NCBI RefSeq assembly: GCF_030812195.1 | Contig: NZ_JAUSSF010000003.1 | Coordinates: 496,001 to 560,000, forward strand | Direction: 5' to 3' | Length of the DNA: 64,000 nt | Source: Chryseobacterium lathyri | GTDB taxonomy: Bacteria > Bacteroidota > Bacteroidia > Flavobacteriales > Weeksellaceae | Shown: piece after piece, positions 31,992-41,353 of the stretch | Numbering within the stretch: position 1 is the first letter of the stretch | How the letters are laid out: each line of letters begins with the position of its first letter | Notes under the pieces: model-generated | The model's database searches: none | What the model was told of the DNA's origin: nothing | The model's input: the letters and a program-made list of their open reading frames with translations, nothing else | Program-made: the position numbers and the translations under genes

Positions 31992-34850
31992 TTACTGTTT
32001 AACTACTGTTGCTCCCATTACTGCTGTTTTCGTCTCTTCTTTTTTAGCATTTTCCCAACCGTCTTCCGGCATCAGCGTTGCTGTAATTTTTCCTTTTGTC
32101 AGGTACTTTTTAGCCACATCCTGAAGGTCTTTCACAGTAAGTGCTTTTACTTTTTCCTGATAGTTCAGGATGTCATATTTATCACTTCCATCCAGTTGAT
32201 TTTTAGCAAGAGCATTCAGCCAGAACATATTGTCCTTAAGTTCTGTTTTGTTGTCGTTGTACTCTCCTTCTTTGTATTTGTCAAGATCTTTCTGTTCAGG
32301 ACCTTTATCGATCAGTTTCTGAAGTTCGGTAACGGCACTTTTCGTAAGTTTCTCCGCATTCTCAGGTCCGCAAGGGAAACTGATGCTGAAATTGTAAGCA
32401 CTGTAAGGAATTTTATTCATGCTTCCTCTTGCACCACCACCGTAAATTCCGCTTTCATCTTCTCTAAGCTTTTCAATGACCTTGATGGTAGCTACTTCTC
32501 CAAGCGCTGCAAGGGCCAAAGCATCTTTCTCATTGTAAGGAGCTTCTCCACTGTAAGAGATCGTCACTAAACTCTTAGGATCTTTTCCTTTTTTGTACAC
32601 TTTCGAATGATCTCCGGTCAGCTGTCTGTAGCCCGTATCTTTAAATGTTGAAGTTTTTCCTGATGAAGGAAGACTGCCGATATACTGAAGTATCTGCTCT
32701 TTAAAGGTAGCTTCGTCAATATTTCCTACGAAATAGAACTGGAAGTTTCCTGCATTGGCAAATTTCTCCTTGTAGATGTCGTAAGCCTTTTTATAATCTG
32801 TATTAGCCCAGTCTTTTTCCATTGGAAACAGTCCGATAAATCGTGGGTTCTTCTGATTCATGAATTTTGCATGCTCATTGGAGAAGTAAGCCTGTGGATT
32901 GGACAAAAGATTATCAAGCATTGCAGACTGCTTTTCTTTGTAAGCATTAAATGCTGCAGGGTTATAATTTAAACCTGTAAAGTATGCGTAGGTAAGCTCC
33001 ATAGCGGTTCCTAAGTCTTTTTGGGAAGTTCTTCCTGAAATTCCCTCATAATAAGGTCCAACCATTGGATTTACACTCACCTGCTTTCCGGCAAGATAGT
33101 TGGTGAGATCTGCTTTTGAGAATCCACCTACTCCTGCTTCGGATAATGCTGCAAAAGCGAACTGAGTTTTTATAAAATCAGCATCGGAGATCAGGGAATT
33201 TCCGCCCAGGCTTCTTGCAGAAAATACAATTTCGTCATCTTTGAAATCGGTCTTTTTGAAAGTCACTTTAGCTCCGTTGCTTAATGTCCAGGTTGTTGTT
33301 CCCAGTTTGGCATCTGTTTCAGTTTTAGCAATTTTCCCTTCTGATTTGAAAGGTTTCACTAAGTTTTTGATCGCTGCCTTCTCTTCGTAAGGCTTAAGAT
33401 CTGCCATTTTCACAGATTCAAAGGTATTCAGAACCATTGCTTCTGTAGGCATGGTAACGTTATCTTTTTTAGGTCCTGTAATTACGATCACACGGCTGTC
33501 ATCCTTCACCATTTTCTTGATCACTTCATTGGTCTGAGCCAAAGTAACTTTAGGAAGGAAGGACTTCGTATCTTCATATTCCCAGGCGATTCCGGGCATC
33601 GGTTCCTGCTCCAGGAAATTTCTTACATACTCATCTACCAGCATATCACTTTCTGTCTTGTCGCGGTTATTGTAAGATCTTTCAAGGTTAGACAGCATCT
33701 GCGCTTTTGCTCGGTCAAGTTCTGTCTGTGTAAACCCGAATCTCTTCGCTCTTTCCACTTCTTCCAAAAGGACTTTCAGAGCGTTTAGCTGGTTTCCTTC
33801 CTTTACCATTGCAAATCCCTGAAATGCTTCTTTGCTTCTTGCATAGGTTCCTCCGTGATAAACCGATCCGAAAGTAAAAGGAGGATTATTTGAGTTAATC
33901 AGTTCTTTTAATCTATTGTTCAGCATTGTAGTGGAAAGACCTTCTACAAGGCTTTGGTTGTACTGCTCAATCGTTACATCCGGCTGATAAGCCTCAGCAT
34001 CTTTCATAATAAACTGAACCATTGAATTTGTAGCATCGGGATCCGTTTCTATAGCTACTAATGTTTCTTTATGGTTGGGAAGGTCAAATACTTTTCTCTC
34101 TCTTGGTTTAGAAGGATTTTTATATTTGCCGAAATTGTCTTTAATCTTCTTTTCAACCTCATCTACGTTGATATCTCCTACTACTACAATCGCCATCAGA
34201 TCGGGCCTGTACCAGTCCTGATGGAATTTTCGGATCACATCCGGCTTGAAGTTTTCCAGTACATCTTTTTTACCGATCGGAAGTCTGTCTGCGTATTGAG
34301 ATTTGTATAATAATTTAGGAAGATATTTATCAGCCATTCTTTTGTCGGCGCCAAGACCCAGTCTCAGTTCTTCCAGGACAACACCTCTTTCTTTATTGAT
34401 CTGCGCGTCGGAAAGTGTTGCATTAAAAGCCCAGTCTTCCATTACTTTCAGTCCTGCATCCAGATTGCCCGGCTTATCTAATGGAACCGGAAGCATGTAT
34501 ACAGTTTCGTCAAAGCTTGTATAGGCATTAAGGTGCTGACCGAATTTTACCCCGATAGACTGCAGGAAATCCACAAGCTTGTTGTCTGGAAAATTTTTGG
34601 TTCCGTTGAAGTTCATGTGCTCCATAAAGTGCGCTAAGCCTCTCTGGTTTTCATCTTCAAGAATAGATCCGGCATTGATGGCCAGACGGAAATCTACTTT
34701 CTTTTCAGGTAATGTGTTTTTTTTGATATAGTACTTCATTCCGTTGGGAAGAGTACCGATTCTCACGGAAGAATCCACAGGAATATTCTGTCCGAAAACA
34801 TTTGATGACATCAGGAAGATGACCGCAAATGAGGATAAAACTTTCTTCAT
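31992..34850 (-). CDS. Secreted M16 family zinc metallopeptidase (952 aa)
   Basis: A signal peptide (to about VFGQ) is followed by two tandem M16 (pitrilysin/insulinase) repeats. The active half has inverted zinc motif H-x-x-E-H in GLAHFMEHMNFNGT (residues ~77-90), with the third ligand Glu in RGVVLEELRLG. The second half (from ~residue 520) lacks H-x-x-E-H and is the usual inactive partner domain, including the RE.ESG.YGG segment typical of this half. It is predicted to degrade peptides in the periplasm. A terminator lies between it and the LolA-like gene upstream. Confidence 0.93.
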   Translation of the reverse strand: MKKVLSSFAVIFLMSSNVFGQNIPVDSSVRIGTLPNGMKYYIKKNTLPEKKVDFRLAINAGSILEDENQRGLAHFMEHMNFNGTKNFPDNKLVDFLQSIGVKFGQHLNAYTSFDETVYMLPVPLDKPGNLDAGLKVMEDWAFNATLSDAQINKERGVVLEELRLGLGADKRMADKYLPKLLYKSQYADRLPIGKKDVLENFKPDVIRKFHQDWYRPDLMAIVVVGDINVDEVEKKIKDNFGKYKNPSKPRERKVFDLPNHKETLVAIETDPDATNSMVQFIMKDAEAYQPDVTIEQYNQSLVEGLSTTMLNNRLKELINSNNPPFTFGSVYHGGTYARSKEAFQGFAMVKEGNQLNALKVLLEEVERAKRFGFTQTELDRAKAQMLSNLERSYNNRDKTESDMLVDEYVRNFLEQEPMPGIAWEYEDTKSFLPKVTLAQTNEVIKKMVKDDSRVIVITGPKKDNVTMPTEAMVLNTFESVKMADLKPYEEKAAIKNLVKPFKSEGKIAKTETDAKLGTTTWTLSNGAKVTFKKTDFKDDEIVFSARSLGGNSLISDADFIKTQFAFAALSEAGVGGFSKADLTNYLAGKQVSVNPMVGPYYEGISGRTSQKDLGTAMELTYAYFTGLNYNPAAFNAYKEKQSAMLDNLLSNPQAYFSNEHAKFMNQKNPRFIGLFPMEKDWANTDYKKAYDIYKEKFANAGNFQFYFVGNIDEATFKEQILQYIGSLPSSGKTSTFKDTGYRQLTGDHSKVYKKGKDPKSLVTISYSGEAPYNEKDALALAALGEVATIKVIEKLREDESGIYGGGARGSMNKIPYSAYNFSISFPCGPENAEKLTKSAVTELQKLIDKGPEQKDLDKYKEGEYNDNKTELKDNMFWLNALAKNQLDGSDKYDILNYQEKVKALTVKDLQDVAKKYLTKGKITATLMPEDGWENAKKEETKTAVMGATVVKQ

Positions 34851-34958
34851 ATTATTAATTTTTTATTTTCTGACTAAAAGTATTAATTATTCACCATCTG
34901 AAGAAGTTTTAAAATTCATATTAAAGTTAAAATTGAGTTAAAATTATAAAGGCAACAA

Positions 34959-34983
34959 AAAAGCCGGAAAATATCCGGCTTTT
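34959..34983 (-). terminator. Terminator after the LolA-like gene
   Basis: AAAAGCCGGA pairs with TCCGGCTTTT around a 5-base loop; a T run follows on the minus strand. Confidence 0.88.
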
Positions 34984-35003
34984 ACATTGTAAAACGTGAG
35001 TCT

Positions 35004-35687
35004 TTATTTAAAATTAGCATCGGAAACTCCGGTATTAAGAACAACTTTGGTTGTCTTTATTGTTACTTTCTGACCTTTCCCGTCAATATCCACTTCGGAA
35101 GGGAACTTTATACCTTCCACTGTCATATAGTTTTTCACGATAACACTTCCTTCCCCTACAGAAGATTGGTATAAAAGTCCGGTAGCGGCATCAAAGTAGA
35201 ATTTTCCTTTTTCTGAAGACAATACATTATAGTCTTTGGAGTCCAGTTTTTCCACAGTAACATCTTTGAACTTTGAGGGATCAAAAGCCAACGCCTCAAT
35301 GGTAGTTCCTTTCTTCAGTTCAGCAATATTATCGGCAGGAAAATCAGTTTTCTGTCCTGCTCTTTCTATATATCCTTTTTCACCGTCAAAAACCTGGCTT
35401 ACCGTCTGTCCCATTGCAGTCTGTACAGATTTAAATTTGTTGCCCATTTTTGTAGTGCTCATGGTGATATCCATTCCCTGAACGTTCAGTGTATTATCAA
35501 TAACCGTAGATTTTACTGCTTCTAATTTACTTTTACCTCCCAGAGCTTTAAAATAATTATCAATAACATCTTTTGGGGTCAGTTTAGATTTCACGACTTC
35601 TGTCTTTACGGGAGCTGCATTGGTTTGAGCTGCTGCCGGAACTGCAAAGAGTACAGCACAGAAAAACGGAATGATGATCTTTTTCAT
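35004..35687 (-). CDS. Secreted LolA-like outer-membrane lipoprotein-sorting-type protein (227 aa)
   Basis: A signal peptide ends at AAAQ. VIDNYFKALGGKSKLEAVKSTVI is the start shared by many secreted Bacteroidota proteins of the LolA/LppX-type half-barrel fold, and alternating strands fill the remainder (YNVLSSEKGKFYFDAATGLLYQS...). It lies just upstream of the M16 gene on the same strand, a frequent pairing. Lipoprotein carriage is inferred only. Confidence 0.8.
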   Translation of the reverse strand: MKKIIIPFFCAVLFAVPAAAQTNAAPVKTEVVKSKLTPKDVIDNYFKALGGKSKLEAVKSTVIDNTLNVQGMDITMSTTKMGNKFKSVQTAMGQTVSQVFDGEKGYIERAGQKTDFPADNIAELKKGTTIEALAFDPSKFKDVTVEKLDSKDYNVLSSEKGKFYFDAATGLLYQSSVGEGSVIVKNYMTVEGIKFPSEVDIDGKGQKVTIKTTKVVLNTGVSDANFK

Positions 35688-35909
35688 ATCTATAATAAGT
35701 TTAAGGTGTAAATATATGAATATTGATCACAAGAAAATTAAACACAGCATATTTATGGGGAATACAGTATAATTCCTGCCCGGATATATTAAGGTTTTTT
35801 AAGAATATCCGAAACTAAATAACAAGATTGCTTACTTATAGTAGTGATTTCTGGTAATAAAAATGAGGAATATATTAAAAGAAATATAAATTTTAGTCCG
35901 GAGATAAAA

Positions 35910-35935
35910 AAAACCTCCGATTCTTCGGAGGTTTT
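35910..35935 (-). terminator. Terminator of tig
   Basis: An 11-bp perfect stem (AAAACCTCCGA / TCGGAGGTTTT) with a TTCT loop, just past the tig stop. Confidence 0.93.
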
Positions 35936-35957
35936 GAAATATTTATATCGGAATAAA

Positions 35958-37292
35958 TTACTTTTTAAGCTCTTCTAAAAACTCGTCGTGAGAGATTTTA
36001 GTTTCTTTTTTAGATGCTTTTTCAAGAATTACATCTTTCAGTTTAGCCATAGCTACTTCAGAAGAAATCTGTCTTACCTGCTCCTGGTCTTTCAACATTT
36101 CAACAGCATATTTCTGGATTTCCTCATCACCTAAGTGGTGGATTCCGTAAATAGCCAACTGATTTCTTACTAATTGCTCAGCCTGTGCCAATACATCAGC
36201 ATAATCTAACTGGATGTCGTTATCTGTCATTAATTTACCTTCAATAATCTGGTATCTTAACTGGCTTTTCTCTGCTTCAAGAATTCCTTTAGCCTGCTCT
36301 TCAGACTGGATGTTCTGGTTAGAGAATAATAACCATTTTACAAGGAAATTTTCAGGAAGCTTCACTTCTTCTTTTTCAGTAACCTGCTCCAATACTTTAT
36401 TCACATAATGAACGTCAGCATTCTGCTGGAAGTACTCATCCAGCTCAGATTTTACTTTTTCTTTAAGTTCTTCTTCAGACTTGATTGTTCCTTCACCATA
36501 CACTTTGTCGAATAGCTCCTGATTAAGTTCAGCAAGTTTCAATGAATAGAAATCTTTTACCTTAACTTCTACTTCAGCATGGTGTAAATGCTCAACTTCT
36601 TCTTTGCTGAATCCTAATTCTTTAGCCAAGTCTTCGTCACCTGCAAGAGTTTCTTTAGATACTTTTACAGAACCGTCCATTTTTAAAGCTTTTACCAATT
36701 TGAAAGCTTCTTTGTTTTCAGCAGTAATGGTAACGTTCTTTGGATGGTGGTGGTGTTCTCCTTCAGCATCTTCTTCTACAACCTGAGAAATTTCTAAAGC
36801 TATATAAGAATCCTTAGTGATTTTATCCTGAGGAACCTGCTCTGCAAAACGCTTTTGCATGTTCTCAATGCTCTTCGTAATTTCTTTGTCAGAAGCTTCT
36901 ACTTTATAATGAGGAGCTTCATATTTAGCTAAATCTATAGTGAATTCAGGCTCATATCCTACTTCGAAAGCAACTTCAATTTTTTCAGCGTTGTAATCCA
37001 ATTGATTTACTGGCTGAGGAACAGGCTGACCAACTAATCTTAACTTGTTTTCGTTAACATAGTTATTCAATGCGTCAGAAACCTGTTTGTTGATTTCTTC
37101 GAATGCAATACCTGCTTCATATTGTTTTTTAACCATACTCAAAGGCACTTTCCCTTTTCTGAAACCAGGAACTTGCGCATTTTTAGCATAATTAATCAAC
37201 TGCTTGTCTACTTTTTCTTTGTAGTCAGATTTTTCCAATGTCACTGTAAGTAATGCACTTACGTCATCATGGTTTTGTGCGGTAACCTTCAT
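35958..37292 (-). CDS. tig: Trigger factor (ribosome-associated chaperone)
   Basis: The N-terminal ribosome-binding domain carries the signature PGFRKGKVPLSMVKKQYG-like segment (residues ~42-60). A FKBP-like middle domain is strongly diverged, with a His-rich acidic insert (EDAEGEHHHHPKNV) and no clear PPIase residues, as in many Bacteroidota. The helical C-terminal cradle begins near residue 245. The 444-residue length is normal. It has its own promoter and terminator. Confidence 0.95.
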   Translation of the reverse strand: MKVTAQNHDDVSALLTVTLEKSDYKEKVDKQLINYAKNAQVPGFRKGKVPLSMVKKQYEAGIAFEEINKQVSDALNNYVNENKLRLVGQPVPQPVNQLDYNAEKIEVAFEVGYEPEFTIDLAKYEAPHYKVEASDKEITKSIENMQKRFAEQVPQDKITKDSYIALEISQVVEEDAEGEHHHHPKNVTITAENKEAFKLVKALKMDGSVKVSKETLAGDEDLAKELGFSKEEVEHLHHAEVEVKVKDFYSLKLAELNQELFDKVYGEGTIKSEEELKEKVKSELDEYFQQNADVHYVNKVLEQVTEKEEVKLPENFLVKWLLFSNQNIQSEEQAKGILEAEKSQLRYQIIEGKLMTDNDIQLDYADVLAQAEQLVRNQLAIYGIHHLGDEEIQKYAVEMLKDQEQVRQISSEVAMAKLKDVILEKASKKETKISHDEFLEELKK

Positions 37293-37314
37293 TATTGATT
37301 AAAATTTTAGGTTG

Positions 37315-37322
37315 CAAAAATA
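37315..37322 (-). promoter_or_regulatory. -7 promoter element of tig
   Basis: TATTTTTG on the minus strand, about 22 bases before the ATG. Confidence 0.55.
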
Positions 37323-37385
37323 TGAAATTTTTATGAGAATTACCTACTTATAATCAATTCTTAGCATTCAAATGTTTATAAATAA

Positions 37386-37412
37386 AAAACCACTGAAAAT
37401 CTCAGTGGTTTT
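37386..37412 (-). terminator. Terminator of the zinc-uptake-like operon
   Basis: AAAACCACTGA pairs perfectly with TCAGTGGTTTT around a 5-base loop. The stem sequence nearly repeats the terminator at 63679-63704. Confidence 0.9.
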
Positions 37413-37436
37413 TATGGTTTGATATGAAAAAATTTA

Positions 37437-38000
37437 TTATTGAACCCCTATTAAGGCATCTACATCACTTTCACCTCCTGTGGTAGTTCCCTGCTGGTTG
37501 TCCGCAGAAGGGGAATTCTGGTTTACAGCACTAGGTGCATGGATCAGTTTAATGTTGGCTGTGGCATTGGAAGGTGCACCGGTAACCGTCCAAACTGTTT
37601 TAAGACCTAATTTATTTCCGTCCGTTCTTACAATATCATCAGCTGCTCTTTTCACATTTACATTTACGCCTGCAAATTTGTAGGTAATGAAATGCTCATC
37701 TTTCTCTTCAATGATCTCGTCATTGGCACTGTGAGAATGATCGTCATGGATAGTCTGGAAGTCCAGGCTTACATTATATGTTTTTCCGTTTTGTAGAATT
37801 ATTTTTTTATTTGCCACTCCCCCAATGTATGTAATAACTTGTGGAGTTCCTCCTGCATTATCAGCAATAGTCACCTCAAGTTTGGAAATCTCTTCATGCT
37901 CATGGATATCTTCAGGAATATCAGTGTTGTCATCATTACGGCAAGAGAATAATAAAACGGCAGCTAATAGTAAAAGTGTTATGTTAAATATTTTTTTCAT
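37437..38000 (-). CDS. His-rich lipoprotein next to a ZnuD-like receptor (187 aa)
   Basis: Lipobox LLFSC (Cys20) marks a lipoprotein. After it come metal-binding-looking stretches: DIHEHEE and IHDDHSHSANDE. The centre has a beta-sandwich look (ITYIGGVANKKIILQNGKTYNVSLDF). It lies 30 bases after the TonB receptor gene. A surface or periplasmic zinc-binding partner of the receptor is the simplest reading, but copper or other metals are possible. Confidence 0.8.
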   Translation of the reverse strand: MKKIFNITLLLLAAVLLFSCRNDDNTDIPEDIHEHEEISKLEVTIADNAGGTPQVITYIGGVANKKIILQNGKTYNVSLDFQTIHDDHSHSANDEIIEEKDEHFITYKFAGVNVNVKRAADDIVRTDGNKLGLKTVWTVTGAPSNATANIKLIHAPSAVNQNSPSADNQQGTTTGGESDVDALIGVQ

Positions 38001-38030
38001 TGTAATTTAAATTTTAAGTATTAATAATAA

Positions 38031-40415
38031 TTAGAAGTTGTATTTAAGAGTAACCACGAAATTTCTTCCGGCTTCAGGCATATAATATCTCAATCTGTTC
38101 AGATATTCCCTGTACTCTTTATTGAATATATTGTTGATCCTGAAATTCAGATTCAGGTTCCTGAAAAGGTCTGCTCCCACAGACGCATGAAATATGGAGA
38201 ACGCAGCAGGGGTGGAACTGTAGTCAATTACTCTGGTAACCAGTTCGTCATCCTGGATAAACTGTACGCTCTGATCCCTGATCGGGAAACTATTCTGCTT
38301 GAAAACATTTTCGTTTTCCAGTCTTATATAGAAATTGGAAGGCTTATTCAGATTCAGCTCGATAGAATTTCTGAGATTCGTAGGCATCATCAGGATAAGC
38401 GGTTCATTCTTCGTCAGATCTTCACCTTTAAGGGTACTGAAACTGGTCGTCCATTTCAGGTTGTCAAGAATTTTAAGCTGTGCATCTGCATCAATTCCAT
38501 AGATTCTCGCTTTTACCTGCTGATATTCCCAGATCGCAAAGCTTCCTCTGTTAGTCGATTGGAAACCTACCGGCATCTGGTTGATAAAACTGTCCGAGAA
38601 CATCATATACGGATTGGCTTCCACCTGAAGACCTTTCAAAACATCAAAACGTCCGGTAAGGGAAAGATTGGCATTATAGATCTCTTCTTTTTTTATCCTT
38701 AAATCTCCTTTTTCAATAATCGCCGCAGAATGATGAAGCCCATCGGCAAATAATTCCGCTGGATTCGGTGTTCTGCTCATTCTTGAAAAATTAAACTTAA
38801 TGTCAAAATCCCTGGAAGGCTGGTAATTCAATCCGATATTGGCTGAGAAATTATGATAGTCAAAGACTGGGCGGGCCAAGATTCTGCTGTCATTCTTCTG
38901 CACATAAAACTGCGGAAAAACAGAGGCATATTTCTCTTCCCATTCCGATCCGTCATAATATTTATAAGAATCATATCTGCTGAAATCATATCTCACACCA
39001 GCTTCAGCATTCAGTTTTGGGCTGAAACGGTATTTAAATACAGAAAAAGCTCCTGCATCATATCTGTAATAATCAGGAATCAACCTTCTTGCTTTGGTAG
39101 CCGGATTGGGATAATTATCCTGATAACCTGCGGAAATCCCGCTTTCCAGACTCCAGCCTGCACGTTCTATAAGATGAGTGAGGCTTGCTGTATGGGTAAT
39201 GAGCCTTAGGTCCATTGAAGGAACATCGTTCAGCTCTCCCCTTCTGATATCATATTCTTTACGTCTGTTTAACTGAAAGCTGTACTGGAACGTAAGTTTT
39301 CCGAAATCAGCGAAGCGTTTGTAAGCGGAAAGCTTTACAATATGATGTTCTACATCCTGCTTAGGATTGGTGATATCATAACTGAAATCGTCCAGGAAAT
39401 ACGGCTGCCCGAAATTAATCGCCATATAGGCATCATAATTATTACCCAGATGCGCTCCCTTATAGATGCCGAATTCCTGATTGATTCCGCTGTAGGAAAC
39501 ATCAAATCCCTGCATAAAGCCATGATTACCAAAAGAAAAGTTAAAAGAATTCACTTCTGCTCCGGTATTCTGAAGGGTATGATGGGGGATATAAAGATCA
39601 CCTGTCTTTTTATAGCTTCCTCCCGCTTTTACAAACCATTCGTTTTCCCATGATTTAAGAACACTCGCTGCAATTTCTCCTCCTCTTCCGTTAGAAATTC
39701 CTGAAAGCTTCAGGTTTCCCATAACAGTATCTTTTTTCGGAGGTATAGCCGGCTCCAGCAGGACAACACCCGCTACTCCGTCGTTGCCATATTTCAATGC
39801 AGATGCCCCTTTAATGACATCGATATGCTCGAAATCATTCACATCTACATTCGGGGCGTGTTCCGCGCCCCATTCCTGTTCTGCCATCTTCACACCGTTA
39901 TTCATAATAGAAATACGGCTTCCGTACATTCCATGGATCACAGGTTTTGTAATATTATTCCCCGTCTTCAGTACTGCGACTCCTGAAATTTTAGAAAGAA
40001 GGTTTCCCAGATTCTCCGTGGAATTTCTTTCTATATCGGTTTTGTCCAGTGTTTTCAATACTACAGAGCCTTTATTTTTGTGATTTCCGTGCAGGGTTAC
40101 GGTTTCAATATCACCGACATGATGCTCTAAAGTAATGGCAATGTTCAGATCCTGATTAATTCCTATATTTTCAGTATAATCATTACAATCAGGATGCTTC
40201 GCAATGAGTATATATTTTCCCGCAGGAATTTTATTCAACGTAAACTTACCGGCGTGATCTGTTTTAGTGGTAAATCCCCCGATCTTCACTACTGCATTTT
40301 CTAACGCAGTTTTATCATGAAAATCCTGAACAGTTCCTTCTACAGTATACGTTTTTTGTGCATTTATCAATGTCAGTCCACATAGAACCAGCATCAGACT
40401 ATATATCAATTTCAT
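38031..40415 (-). CDS. TonB-dependent receptor, ZnuD-like, with N-terminal CarboxypepD_reg-like domain (794 aa)
   Basis: A signal peptide is followed by a carboxypeptidase-regulatory-like domain (residues ~22-95), a plug (TLDKTDIERNSTENLGNLLSK, PVIHGMYGSRISIMNNGVK, IDVIKGASALKYGNDGVAGV) and a beta-barrel ending in the aromatic C-terminus FVVTLKYNF. The barrel segment RTPNPAELFADGLHHSAAIIEKG resembles the equivalent part of neisserial ZnuD as I recall it, suggesting zinc import. The neighbouring His-rich genes support a metal substrate. The ATG at 40415 is preferred over a TTG two codons upstream. Confidence 0.87.
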   Translation of the reverse strand: MKLIYSLMLVLCGLTLINAQKTYTVEGTVQDFHDKTALENAVVKIGGFTTKTDHAGKFTLNKIPAGKYILIAKHPDCNDYTENIGINQDLNIAITLEHHVGDIETVTLHGNHKNKGSVVLKTLDKTDIERNSTENLGNLLSKISGVAVLKTGNNITKPVIHGMYGSRISIMNNGVKMAEQEWGAEHAPNVDVNDFEHIDVIKGASALKYGNDGVAGVVLLEPAIPPKKDTVMGNLKLSGISNGRGGEIAASVLKSWENEWFVKAGGSYKKTGDLYIPHHTLQNTGAEVNSFNFSFGNHGFMQGFDVSYSGINQEFGIYKGAHLGNNYDAYMAINFGQPYFLDDFSYDITNPKQDVEHHIVKLSAYKRFADFGKLTFQYSFQLNRRKEYDIRRGELNDVPSMDLRLITHTASLTHLIERAGWSLESGISAGYQDNYPNPATKARRLIPDYYRYDAGAFSVFKYRFSPKLNAEAGVRYDFSRYDSYKYYDGSEWEEKYASVFPQFYVQKNDSRILARPVFDYHNFSANIGLNYQPSRDFDIKFNFSRMSRTPNPAELFADGLHHSAAIIEKGDLRIKKEEIYNANLSLTGRFDVLKGLQVEANPYMMFSDSFINQMPVGFQSTNRGSFAIWEYQQVKARIYGIDADAQLKILDNLKWTTSFSTLKGEDLTKNEPLILMMPTNLRNSIELNLNKPSNFYIRLENENVFKQNSFPIRDQSVQFIQDDELVTRVIDYSSTPAAFSIFHASVGADLFRNLNLNFRINNIFNKEYREYLNRLRYYMPEAGRNFVVTLKYNF

Positions 40416-40433
40416 TGTCAATAGATTGATTGC

Positions 40434-40450
40434 GTACCTTATACAGGTAC
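40434..40450. promoter_or_regulatory. Inverted repeat upstream of the TonB receptor gene
   Basis: GTACCT-TATAC-AGGTAC, a 6-5-6 perfect inverted repeat 19-35 bases before the receptor ATG. It could be an operator (for example for a Fur/Zur-type regulator) or a leader hairpin. No consensus -7 element is visible here. Confidence 0.4.
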
Positions 40451-40752
40451 ATTTTCGTAAAAATTTGTTGAATGGGTTGGTTTTACATTGTAAAATGTAG
40501 AATCTAAAAGTATTAATGACTGATGAATAGATGTCAGATTGTGATGTCAGATATCAGACTTGAGATATTAGAACAATTAATTCTGTCCAAGAACATCAAA
40601 CCAAAAACTCTGAATCTCCGAATCACATAACGCGTATTTCGTATCCCGAAAAATCCGGAATTCAGAAACCACATCTACAGCTATCAATCAATAGCTTTAA
40701 ACCCAAAGTATTGAACTTTAAACCGAATTAAAGTCAATAAAAAAATCTATGA
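40451..40752. other. Intergenic stretch between the receptor and the small His/Cys gene
   Basis: No gene seen. It contains two copies of GATGTCAGAT (40530-40539, 40543-40552) and the 15-mer TCAGATATCAGACTT (40547-40561), which recurs with one change at 27133-27147. This looks like a degenerate dispersed simple repeat. Confidence 0.5.
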
Positions 40753-41109
40753 TTATGCAACTGCAGGAGGCCCCCGGAGCTGAAACGTGAATTTGGTCTG
40801 AGACCATATTTTTTCCTGAACAGCAATTACCTGTTTTACTTCGTGTGTAAAATGCTCGAAGGTAAAGCGGAATTCTTCAGGAACCAGTGTATGCCCTGTA
40901 GCTAAGAAATGGCACGCCAGACAGTCACCAGGCTTTTCTTTAGCTGAAGTTTTGGCCATTGTATTTTCTGTCTTTTTAAGATTGAAACTCTTAAGATAAT
41001 CGACAGTATCATGATGGTGAAAACTTTGAGAAAACAGCGCAATGAAGTATATCCCAAACAAAAGTTTGGAGATAAAGTTCTTCAGATTTCTGCTTTCTTT
41101 AAAAATCAT
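40753..41109 (-). CDS. Small secreted/membrane-anchored His- and Cys-containing protein (118 aa)
   Basis: A hydrophobic N-terminal segment (residues ~12-30) leads into SFHHHD, then GDCLACHFLATGHT (a C-x-x-C-H motif with a further His) and FEHFTHEVKQ. The motif looks like a metal or heme site, but a single CxxCH in a short protein is not proof of a cytochrome. It resembles small proteins that accompany metal TonB receptors (such as the DUF2946 type). Upstream of and co-oriented with the receptor. Confidence 0.75.
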   Translation of the reverse strand: MIFKESRNLKNFISKLLFGIYFIALFSQSFHHHDTVDYLKSFNLKKTENTMAKTSAKEKPGDCLACHFLATGHTLVPEEFRFTFEHFTHEVKQVIAVQEKIWSQTKFTFQLRGPPAVA

Positions 41110-41239
41110 CCTGTAAAATTATAAAAATAATTTAAGTTTTAAATTAAGTTTTAGTAAAACTCTCCAATACGTCGGCGGAAGTATGCTTTTGTTACAAACT
41201 TATACCTGGGCGAATGTACTTGTTTTTTATACTAAAAAT

Positions 41240-41326
41240 TTTCGACTTCGCTCAGGATGACCCTGTTAAAAAATAATACCGTCGTATTAGATTATTATCA
41301 GCAAGCTATCCTGAGCAAAGTCGAAA
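41240..41326. repeat. 19-base imperfect inverted repeat around a 49-base spacer
   Basis: Arms 41240-41258 and 41308-41326 are complementary in 18 of 19 positions; the core is TTCGACTT-GCTCAGGAT. It lies between the small His/Cys gene and the end of the ABC-F gene. The arms look like a dispersed intergenic element (MITE- or REP-like). No T run follows, so it is not a standard terminator. Confidence 0.6.
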
Positions 41327-41353
41327 GATCTGTAATATTTTAAATCTAAAAAA

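Noticed and set aside
40881-40960. Cytochrome c from the single CxxCH
   Set aside because: The protein is short, lacks a distal Met context and has a His-rich, metal-site appearance; a heme role is not supported.
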